Assembly (NCBI GenBank): GCA_025093985.1
Contig: JACAAK010000005.1
Location: forward strand, 744,001 to 808,000
Direction of reading: 5' to 3'
Source: Calvatia gigantea
Taxonomy: Eukaryota > Basidiomycota > Agaricomycetes > Agaricales > Lycoperdaceae
Length of the DNA: 64,000 bases
Shown in pieces: positions 48,078 through 58,166 of the stretch. The notes beneath the pieces are model-generated. The model was not told the origin of the DNA. It did not search any database and saw only the letters and a list, made by a program, of their open reading frames with translations. Each line of letters starts with the position of its first letter. Position 1 is the first letter of the stretch. Made by a program: the position numbers and the translations under genes.

Positions 48078-48158
48078 TGGACACATTGGGAATTGAACCC
48101 AACACCTCTCGCAAATGCAGTGCTAAGCGAGCGTGATAACCAACTACACCATGTGCCC
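48078..48158 (-). tRNA. second tRNA-Ala (AGC) with a 7-nt intron, inverted copy
   Basis: The mature tRNA sequence is identical to the copy at 47766-47846; the single difference is within or next to the intron (T to C). It has the same acceptor stem with G3-U70, anticodon AGC and T arm. The two genes are convergent, about 230 bp apart, and their flanks share no obvious similarity, so only the tRNA body is duplicated. Confidence 0.85.
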
Positions 48159-48718
48159 CAACAACTTCTCAGCTTGGAAATGTAGGATGTGAGAGATAGA
48201 GGTGGAGATTAGGGAGTAAAGTGTACCATAGATGGATGTCGGATGTCAGATTGGCGGGATGAACAATGGACATGTTACATCACGGATTTGCGTCCCAACC
48301 GTTGGAAGAGTCACAGCCTTGAGTTGGCAAGGTGCAGCAAATGCGAGACAAAGGCGCTGGCGGGCGCGCGATGTGAAGAGCTTTTTAGACAGGCCATTGA
48401 GGGCGGGCTCGATCGCTACGAGGATCGGCTGGGAAATATAGATACCGAGTCGAAGGCGAGTGATCCATGGTTGGCGGGAGGGGTGTGGCGAGCCGAGGTG
48501 CCTGGATGGGTCCGAAAGCGGCAGGAAGGGGGATCAATATCCAAAAGAATGACCATCAGCCTCAGTTTTTGTGATTTGAAAATTATCACATCATTTATTC
48601 TTCAATGTCAGTCAATTTGCAGGGAAGTGTACCTATAAGTCACCCGGATCTCCAGTTTGAAAGATTATATTGTACAAGTACAGATAGAGCTACACAGAAA
48701 ACAAAAGAGAGCGGACAC
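48159..48718. other. spacer between tRNA-Ala and histone H4
   Basis: Open frames at 48232-48441 and 48243-48638 overlap in different frames and show no recognisable domain. Probably non-coding, including the H4 3' end. Confidence 0.4.
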
Positions 48719-49406
<688 letters not shown>

Positions 49407-49931
49407 ATGGCCCGTACCAAGCAAACTGCCCGTAAATCTACTGGTGGCAAGGCTCCCCGTAAGCAGCTCGCTGCCAAGTCGTCTGCTGCTCGCAAAACTG
49501 CTGTACGTTGTTTCCTCTTCTGAGCTCTCTGACTAGAGCTGACATGAGTCATAGGCTGCAGCTGGTGGTGTGAAGAAGCCTCATCGTTTCCGCCCCGGTA
49601 CTGTTGCGCTTCGTGAAATCAGGAGGTACCAAAAGTCAACGGAGTTGCTCATTCGCAAGCTCCCGTTCCAACGCCTTGTTCGTGAGATTGCTCAGGACTT
49701 CAAGGTGAGCTTAGCAGCTGTTGCCTTCTTTCTGAGCTTTGCTGACGACTTGTTACATAGACCGATCTTCGATTCCAATCATCTGCTGTCATGGCACTGC
49801 AGGAAGCTGCTGAGGCCTACCTCGTCTCGCTCTTTGAGGACACCAACTTGGCTGCTATCCATGCCAAGCGTGTTACAATTCAACCCAAAGATCTTGCTCT
49901 TGCCCGTAGACTGCGTGGGGAGCGTTCATAG
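49407..49931 (+). CDS. histone H3 with a two-residue longer tail
   Basis: Exons 49407-49502, 49555-49704 and 49761-49931, 138 residues including Met. The chain is a canonical H3: [20 protein letters not shown], then [78 protein letters not shown] and [20 protein letters not shown]. Standard H3 has 136 residues with K23-A-A-R-K27. Here two serines follow K23, so the usual K27 lies at position 29 of the mature protein. K4, K9, K14, K18 and K36-equivalent residues are present. Same introns-in-histone pattern as H4. Divergent partner of H4. Confidence 0.97.
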
Positions 49932-50356
49932 ATATTCTATTTTGTCTTGACATGCTATTCATTGAGGGATCCTCGTTTATTCATTATTGTACTTGTAATA
50001 GTTTAGCACTTCATGGCTATGTTTTATGCCCTATATATATGCATCTATCCATTGGTTATAAGCATTGTGTGGAAATGTTGGACAAACGTACGGCGTCCCT
50101 TTGTTGGGAACTGCTGGCTCTCGGATCATAGTTACGGATCATTATTCTGGACCGGATCAAAAACTTTCGGGTGTTCATTCCTGGTTTAGTTTTATTTATT
50201 CCGTTCCGGTTCACAACGCAAAGTGTTTCATCACCCGCGGGTACAGAGGTAGAACGTAAATACAAAGCCAATGAGAAGCGAAGGGTATAAACTAGTATAA
50301 AGCGTCTACACCAGCACGAGAAGAAGCCGCCTAACAACAATAAACAACCAACAGAC
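49932..50356. other. H3 3' region
   Basis: AT-rich sequence with no open gene; likely the H3 3' UTR and the tail-to-tail spacer with the next gene. Confidence 0.4.
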
Positions 50357-51366
50357 TCAACACCGATCACCACTGCCTGCTAAAGATGACATCACCTCAT
50401 AAGCGAGCATGAGTATGAGCGCCAAGGCAAGCAAAAACATATTGTTGGTTTTAGCAAACCACGGGATACGGGTGCTGGTCTCTACCTCTACCCCCCTTGG
50501 CGAAGATTTCTTTGACACACTTCGCCCAGAATCGGGGACAGGGCCGCCGTCGAGCACTACACAGTCATCAAGCCAAGCTTCTCCATGAACGAACATCTCC
50601 CTATCTGGGAAAACTTCAACTATTTCACAGTCAAAACTGGGCACAGTGAGCTTATACCTGCGCCATAGCTCTCTGTGTGGTCTCGCATACGATTTAAGTA
50701 AATTCCCACCGGAACCGAGACCGTCGTTCTCGGTACAAGGGCCTAATCCGACAGATAGCAACTCAAAGACAGGGAGCTTTTCTAGCCGCCGAAACATTTG
50801 GCCGATCGCGTATTTTTCAACGAGAAACAGATGGCTGCTGTTGGGCGACGTGATGCGCACCGTAGAAGTCGCGGTGCAAACGATCCTTCCAGAGCATTGG
50901 AGGTGGACCTGACGCCTTTGAATAATTGGAGTTTCAGGAGACGCAGATGCGATGGCCTTCGAATTGGGCTGTTCAAGTGGTTCAGGTGGCATTTCAGGAG
51001 AGTGCTGCCACGTGGTATGTTCGTACACCACCGCGATAGAAATTGGTCGAGCGAAGTATGCACTGTGGGTATCATCAAATGAGTAAGACACAATGTATGG
51101 TAAAACCAATGATGACACACCTCAAGACTCTTTGTAAGTCCCCTTGCGCGGACAACGCGATACGTTCCACCCCAGTGATAGTTGGCGGCCAAGGATACTA
51201 AGTACGAATGGTTGAAGAACAATCCACAAATAAGTGCCTGGCAACATACCGAGACGGTTGTGGTTTTCTGGGTGTAAGAGTACGTGGGGGCCATTACCAC
51301 TGTGCCCTTCGTATTGCGTTCTTGGATAGAACGAAACGGAGAATAACTGGATGATAGGTTGAGCAT
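50357..51366 (-). CDS. tail-anchored protein with a chorismate-lyase-like (UbiC/UTRA) fold, unknown function
   Basis: Exons 51366-51250, 51197-51121 and 51062-50357 give 299 residues. After a short N-terminus (MLNLSSSYSPFRSIQ) comes a segment like the N-terminal part of chorismate lyase: ERIALSAQGDLQRVLSAYFA, RPISIAVVYEH, then the strand-rich core (RRQVHLQCSGRIVCTATSTV, EKYAIGQMFRRLEKLPVFEL), and later LWRRYKLTVPSFDCEIVEVF. In bacteria UbiC makes 4-hydroxybenzoate for ubiquinone; the catalytic arginine and glutamate cannot be confirmed here, so the enzyme activity is doubtful. The C-terminus is a single hydrophobic helix (NMFLLALALILMLAYEVM) followed by a short polar tail, a tail anchor for ER or mitochondrial outer membrane. 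Confidence 0.65.
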
Positions 51367-52165
51367 CCTATATTATCCTGCCTGATAAGTCCACACAGAA
51401 TGCGATCAGGTTGCAGTGCTATTTGTGACAGCCGAGGTTATAGGACGACGGAATGATGCGGCTTGAAGTCAGATAGGAACATAAATCTAACCGCCAGGAC
51501 CTGAGAGTTAAGAATTTCCACAAACAAAATTCCGACTGCTTTTGTCAGTAACTCTTGTTTTACTTCCGGCTGCAGTGGTTTTATGGGTAAGGAAGAGCGT
51601 TATTCTGTGCTATCGTTAGTATGACAAGTATCTCCTTTCATGAAAGGCCAACTGCCAACTTACCTGTCGTGACCGATGTATGATGGGCCGAAAACAAAAA
51701 ATTTGGGGGATTATTAAAACGGTCCGAAAATGAAAACCAGCCACACGCTTTGGGAAGAAGGTAAACCCCAAGCCTTATATATACTAGGCTCGTCGCCATA
51801 TTCTTAGTGTTGACATTAGAGTTGAACTATGCAGACGCCTGCAGGTGCTTGCATTCGGGACGAACCTGCCAAAGTTCGGACTGACCGTCATTGATCGGCA
51901 TCTTGCCGTTCAGTTTGCACTTGTGTGCAGCCCAAGTGATTCTTGGCGTTCTTATTTCTCCTTCATCTCAACAACATCGGTGAATATTCCCCTATTAATA
52001 TTTCTATCTGAAACGCTCACGAAAACTTAACATCCTATTGACAGGGACCTCGTGCCATCCCCTTTCGTTGCGTTTTGCAGCGTTTTGCACAACCTTCCAA
52101 GCTTATCGGGCTTGAAGTTGTCTCCCAATCACCTCACGGAACGGGGACATTTTGGGAAAGACCAA
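51367..52165. other. intergenic region between divergent genes
   Basis: No supported gene; likely contains the promoters of the tail-anchored protein (minus) and the sirtuin (plus). Confidence 0.4.
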
Positions 52166-54710
52166 ATGGCAGGCACTGGAGAATCATGCTCAAGTCGAGA
52201 AGCTTCACCCTCATTGGGTGAGGAGAGCCTTTTGACCCTCCAGATTCAAGCGTTCCTAGAGGCTTCAGAAGACGTCGATATCGACAAGGAGACTGTAGAG
52301 GACTTGATGCGGGTACTTTCTGAACATCGGAACGACGGAAAATCTGAGGTAGGTGACGCAGAAGGTTCAAACCAAGTTCCAGTAAATAATCAACTTAAGG
52401 GCAACAAAACGAAACTACGTGGCCTGGAAGGTAGTCAACCAACAGTTTATCGCTTGTTGGTGTCATTTACACATTGTCATTGATCCCTACAGAGGAAGAA
52501 AGGGCCCAGTGGACAAAGCAAGAAATAAGCCAAATGCTGCATCACCTGAAAGAACGCGGTTAGTGCCTGACTTGATCTGCCCTTCACCTTCGTGACAATA
52601 TGACATCTAGGTATGACTTCTTTTATAAATGAATACGTGCTACAACGAAATATATCCATTCCCTATTTGCTGGAAGCCTTTGGTGTATCACTCGTTAGTT
52701 TACCCGACCACCAATCCCTATTTGTTGACTTACCGATTCCCAGTGCCCTGAACTACAAGATTTGCGACCACAAACACTTTTATACTTTCTGAAGGTAATA
52801 CTGTCTCATCAGTGAGTTCTGCGCCTATTCACTTGGTCGAGTGTCACTGAAACTGTACAGGCTCCGAATGCGCGACAGGCTCGATCAATACAACACTATC
52901 GAAGACGCTCTGAGATTAATTCAAACTTCAACGCGAATTTTGGTCTTGACCGGCGCCGGCATCAGTTGGTGATCGCTAATTCATCCCAGTGTAAACCTAA
53001 TGCATCTGTAAGGCGTATCTTGTGGCATACCAGACTTCCGTTCCCGCGACGGACTTTACGCGTCGCTTAAAGCCTGCGGAGACTACGACCTTGACGACCC
53101 TCAGCAAATGTATGAATACGCGCTTGCCATATAGATTGAACCTCTTACAATGGCCCTAGGTTCGACATTCAATATTTCAAAGAAAATCCTTCTGGTATGA
53201 GATTTCTCTCCTGCATTAGGATCTCATTGCAGACTCGTTACAGTATTCTAGTAAGCTGTGCCGAAACTTGCCATTGGTTCGAACCTGACTCGACTTGGAC
53301 GAAGCTCTTTTGCTAGGTGAGTGAATGCTGGGCGATTTTGAGTTGTCACTTGACAACCGTCTCAACAGCCAGATATACCCTTCCAATTTTACCCCTTCTC
53401 CATGTCATCGCTTTATTAAGTGCATAGAAGATAAAGGGAAAGTAGGTTACTTTTAGCTTCCCACTTTTGAAAGACAACTAAGCACAACTTCTTCCAGCTG
53501 CTTCGAGTAAGTCCTGTGATGCCCCCATGTCATCCTCTAATTTGTCATTTCAGAATTATACTCAGAATATAGACACCCTCGAAACTCTCACTGGAGTGCA
53601 ACGTGTGTTGCAATGTCATGGGTCATTCGCCACTGCTACATGCCTTCAATGTCACCGCAAAGTCCCCGGAACGGAAATAGAATCGGAGATTATGGGTCGC
53701 CAAGTGCCTTTGTGTCCTGTATGTAATAAGCCCAGTGCTCAGCCTAAAAAGCGCAAGCAAACACGAAAACAAGCCAAAGGACAATGGGACAGCGACGCAG
53801 AAGACGAAAGCGATACACCGGAATACCCTCCAGGAATCATGAAGGTCCTATTTTCCTTCGGTTATTACTTACACCAAGCTGCTCTCTGACGCTAACGCTG
53901 TTCCCCGAACAGCCCGATATCACGTTTTTCGGTGAAAAACTGGATGATCAATTTGATCACGCACTCGCAGAGGATCGGGAGAAGGTCGATCTACTCATTG
54001 TCATCGGCACTTCCCTTAAGGTATCTCCTGTCGCTGAAATTCTTAGTGAGTTCACGCGCACTCTGGATGTATGGCCCTCTCTTAACACAGAACAATTTAC
54101 CAGACCATCTTCCACATTCAATACCGCAAGTGAGTGCCTACGACCTGATAAGTACTCAAGCTCACCCTTAATCAGATACTAATTAACAAAACGCCCATTC
54201 GCCATATTAATCCCGACGTGCGTCATGAATTGATGCTGCCGTCGCATTTCCTAAGTTGCTTTTGTACCATGACCACAGATTGTTCTCTTAGGCAACGCGG
54301 ATGACATCGTAATCTATCTGTGCGGGGAGCTCGGGTGGGAGCTCCCACCACCTCACAGCAAAATACCCTCTCCAGCCACATCAGGGAGTTATCAGCCACT
54401 CCAAGACAAGGCCAAAAAACGGCCATTCACGCCTCCACATGACATAGCCCCCCCTGTCCGCGTTGGAAACAGGTTCGCCGTCCAGCCTTCCCTACTAAGT
54501 GAATATCCTCTCGCTGACAAGTACATACCGATTTTGCCCAGCCATGTGTGGCTCTTCAACGGGGCCGAAGGCGGAAAATGGCTCGAGGATCTGCAACCCG
54601 AACCTGCCGAGCCAGAAGGCCCGTTCGAGACTCTGGACAAACCTACTAAATCCATCTCTATATCTCACGAGCCTACTCTCCCAGAACTCAAAAAGCAAAA
54701 GCTTATTTGA
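52166..54710 (+). CDS. class I sirtuin (Sir2/Hst family) NAD-dependent deacetylase, sixteen exons
   Basis: Sixteen exons give 580 residues. A charged N-terminal region ([20 protein letters not shown]) precedes the SIR2 domain: [38 protein letters not shown], the catalytic histidine in [18 protein letters not shown], a zinc module with C-x2-C and CPVC, a basic insert, then [26 protein letters not shown] and [13 protein letters not shown] disordered tail to [10 protein letters not shown] follows. Family members deacetylate histones and other nuclear proteins. Exons 8, 9 and 11 are only 7, 12 and 9 nt (53244-53250, 53305-53316, 53498-53506); each has GT-AG flanks and restores VFYSFASQIYPS and KGKLLRNYTQN exactly. 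The first ATG of the frame at 52166 is taken as start. Confidence 0.93.
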
Positions 54711-55780
54711 CAGCCCCTATTTTACGCATGGAATTTGATCAGTCCTGTCACTCATCCGCGTTGTACACCTCCCAATAGTAGATCACACTATTTTTGGCCG
54801 ATGTAGACCCACTGGACTAGACCACCACGAGGTCTAAGGAACTATCAATCACACTGGGCTTCGGACATTCAGCATGAATCAACGAGAACTTCCTCCGTGA
54901 AGCAAGCAAGACCCGATTCCTCCCCCTAGGGTTACCATAATTAAAATGACAATATATATGGCTCTGGCCCTTTCATACTGAAGGGCCACTTTGCCGCCTC
55001 AACGACGCAGAGACCTCATGTGTAACCTGCTTTGCCTGCATACCCGCTACTCTTGCCAGCACGATGTCCTGACAAAGAGACAGAAGGTGGCTGTATTTTT
55101 CGAGGCGGTGAAGCGACGTTAACCCCTCTGTCCCATACTAGATAGACTGCAACCAGACGAACTGCAGAGTCAGTCATAATCATTCCGAAGAACCGCATGA
55201 TTGTCTCACCAAACCTTGCGCCTTAAGGTTGGCGATATACCTCCTTCCACAGTCGAGAAGTTGACAATTAAGAATGGTAGAATGCAAGCTGACCAAGATC
55301 TGGTCAATGAGGTCGACTTCTCCCGCGTCTGTGACGAGTGTCGCTGGGGCTTCCTTGTGGACAGTAAGCCTTAGCTGTTGAAAAGAAAAGTTCAGCGTAG
55401 GTGCCTACTCTGGGTTTAGGATATTCCCCAGGAGACTTGGCTAGTTTAACACTTCTGACTTACTTGTACAATCCCCGCTGTTATGTGCCTTTGTCCGTCA
55501 CCCTTCTGTGCTAGCTATTTGAATTCCACAAGCACTGCTGACTGGGCGGACATTAATCTATTAAGAGTTGAACATGATAGTACTCTAGCCCAAGTTGGCA
55601 ACCCCAACGACCTCCGTTGGCCCAGTATTTGAACACATATTGGCCGGAAACGGCGGGCGCTTCCCATGAGTGTCTGCTTAAAAGTTGGAAGTGTACTATA
55701 CCTAAATTAAAAATTTAACCGCCAGCCACGAATCCACCTAACACGGTGCCTTAATCTGGCGAACGACCAGGTGTGTTTGC
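54711..55780. other. gene-poor region with weak coding remnants (minus strand)
   Basis: On the minus strand between about 54990 and 55660 there are pieces such as HKEAPATLVTDAGEVDLIDQ and RRYIANLKAQGLV that could be joined by GT-AG introns, but an in-frame stop interrupts a neighbouring piece and I recognise no family. This is a possible decayed gene. Confidence 0.3.
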
Positions 55781-56367
55781 TTAGAGACCATGTTTTCTTA
55801 TGGACTGATAATAGCAAGGTAGCCGCTGATGTGGCCTACTGTCTTAGAAATCTGTGCCAGCTCCCAACACCACGTCTTGATGTTGGGCACACAGGTAATA
55901 GGGGGGAAGAGCCGAAGTGGCGGTAATGGAAGGAACACCTGCGCACCTGACCTTGGAGTGGTCGCATGTGCGGGACTTCTTTGTTCTCTACAGATGATAT
56001 GGAAAGGATAAGCACAGATCAGACAAATTTGGCAGTAAAGGGCTCGAAGAGCCTGGGGTCTGGGCCACTATGGAACATGGTGGTGTTCTTCGGGGCCTCT
56101 ACCCATTAGTCGTCAAGCTTAAGCAAGTCGTAGTAGACTAAGTGGTCTTATGTACCTTTGTGTACCTTAGCCTCGCACACACGGCGACAGCGCCCGATAC
56201 CTTCGTTTTTTTTAATCCAATACAGAAGTATCCCCCTCCTTATGAGGCCCGCGCACTGGTGTAAGTGATTGAATTACCGGAAGTGTGTGTAAAGTTTTGG
56301 CAGTGACCCCCCCAACAAATTTCGAGTGGCCGGGTACGGTATACCGAAAGGGAAGCTGCCATCACAC

Positions 56368-56402
56368 AGCCAGGGGCGAGTGATGGTGGCGATCACGTGA
56401 TC
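56368..56402. repeat. left arm of an imperfect inverted repeat containing a GATCACGTGATC palindrome
   Basis: About 30 bases here are, with a few differences, the reverse complement of 56673-56702. The arm ends in a 12-bp palindrome that contains an E-box-like CACGTG. Confidence 0.55.
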
Positions 56403-56672
56403 AAGGCGTGATACAGCGTGACAAAAGTAGGCGGAAAAACAAAGAAAATCCTGGGGCATGCTCAGGATGGACAAAATAAAATAAAATACCTCCAAAAAAG
56501 CGTAGAAAGAGTGGTTTAGAGCCATCTATCGCAGGCATGTCTTTAATAAATGTCGTGTAGACAATGCCCTATTGAATTTACTGGTTGCATGAGCAGCTGG
56601 AGCCTGGAGGGCGCACCGATGGCATTAATTAACCGACTGTGTAAATTTGGCGGGTCACAATGGAGTCACATA

Positions 56673-56702
56673 CACGTGATCACCACCATCGCTCGCTGGC
56701 TC
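56673..56702. repeat. right arm of the imperfect inverted repeat
   Basis: Reverse-complementary partner of 56368-56402; about 270 bp lie between the arms. No transposase frame is visible inside. Confidence 0.55.
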
Positions 56703-56759
56703 TACCTTACCAGTAAGATAGTTTTAACCAAACTCAAAATCCTGGAGAAGTTGTCTTGG

Positions 56760-56782
56760 TACCGTCGCCGAGAGGGACATGG
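56760..56782 (+). repeat. 23-bp inverted repeat, copy 1
   Basis: A perfect 23-base copy occurs in reverse complement at 57590-57612, about 800 bp away, with weaker similarity continuing for some 25 bases beyond the 3' side. This could be a terminal inverted repeat of a short non-autonomous element. Confidence 0.6.
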
Positions 56783-57589
56783 TCTGTTTTTCATCAGTGA
56801 AATGCTGATGGGGTCTTGATACAATGTCATGTGGCCTGCCGCTCGTCACACGGAGAATCTAAAACGTAAAAAAAGACCGTGGGTAAGTAACCTCCACAGC
56901 TGCCCGCTGTATTTCCTGCAACGTACGCCCGACAAAGAGGGCAGACAGCGTTCGTAGCCCACCCACCGCAAAACTTGGGCTCTCAAAATAAAGAATAAAC
57001 ATCGTTTAGCTCGAATTATTTATTCGTGACCAATTATACATGTCTCTAGACGTCCGTTCGAGGTTACAACTTATTCTGAGTGCCGAAAACTTAGTTCAAA
57101 ATATTACCCATCAATGCATCAAATAGATCAAAATAGCACCGTGTGAAAATCTAACAAGTCCTGCTTGCCCCGCCTTGAAACACTGCAAATATACGTGAAG
57201 TAGACTAGGTACCACAAATTTCGAGCTTGACCTGAGTATAACAAGTATTTCCAACAGATTATCTGGAAATCAGGGCGTTAAATTATGTAAATATAGTAAA
57301 ACATCTGTTAATGAAAGTGTGAAAATGAGAGTGGAACATCTCGCCTTAGAGTGCAATTTGGGTGTGTATCTCCCCGTGTAACTGGGTAATTACACCATGG
57401 GATATTTCAGCTATCGTACAAAAGCCCAGGTGTACTGGGTCGAATACTTGTGAAATAATATCTTCATTATAATATATATTAGATTTTGACGGGGAAATAA
57501 CGAGGTCGGTATGATCGACAGTCTGTCACGGAGCCCCAGGACCCCCCGGGTTCATCTCAGAAAATGGCAGGTGCTCATCAAAAAATAGG

Positions 57590-57612
57590 CCATGTCCCTC
57601 TCGGCGACGGTA
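57590..57612 (-). repeat. 23-bp inverted repeat, copy 2
   Basis: Reverse-complementary partner of 56760-56782. See that entry. Confidence 0.6.
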
Positions 57613-58166
57613 TTTGGTGATTTGTGTATCTGGGGGGTGGGATCTTTGAGTTGGCTGATTGTGGGGATAACAGGATGAATATTTTTCTCGCACCATGCTT
57701 AACAGGCCCAGTGGAGAGGCGCAGAGGTAACTCGGATCCTGAGACCGGAACGAGTCCACCTTAGTTCGGAGCCGAAAACCGGAAAGAAAAATGTTGACAA
57801 GCGTCATGTTGAGGGGGTGTTGTGTGCTAAGGAAAGGATGGCGCCTGTGAAAACCAGGGGGATAGAATAGAGAACCTTATTGACATGGGGCCCTTCCCCC
57901 GTGTAGCACCTCTCGACACGGGGAGGGTTAGGACTTTGGCGTACCTTTCTGCGGTGGGTAGGACTTTTCAAAAAAACGGAAGACTCGAAAGCGAGGTCTA
58001 TCACTGTAAACGCTATGATACAGATTAAGAGGACCTACATCGTAGGATGTTATACATATCAACTAGAGTTCTCATAGGCATAGCTGTGGCGCTGTTACCA
58101 CCAGGTAATCGGCACCCTTCCACATACTTTTTGTAAGTCGAACCCACAGCTCTCCGTCCCAATTCA

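Larger units (their letters stand above)
55781..58166. other. AT-rich gene-poor region with inverted repeats
   Basis: No supported gene over 2.3 kb. It holds at least two inverted repeat pairs (listed separately), runs of A/T and short frames. This is probably eroded transposon DNA. Confidence 0.45.
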
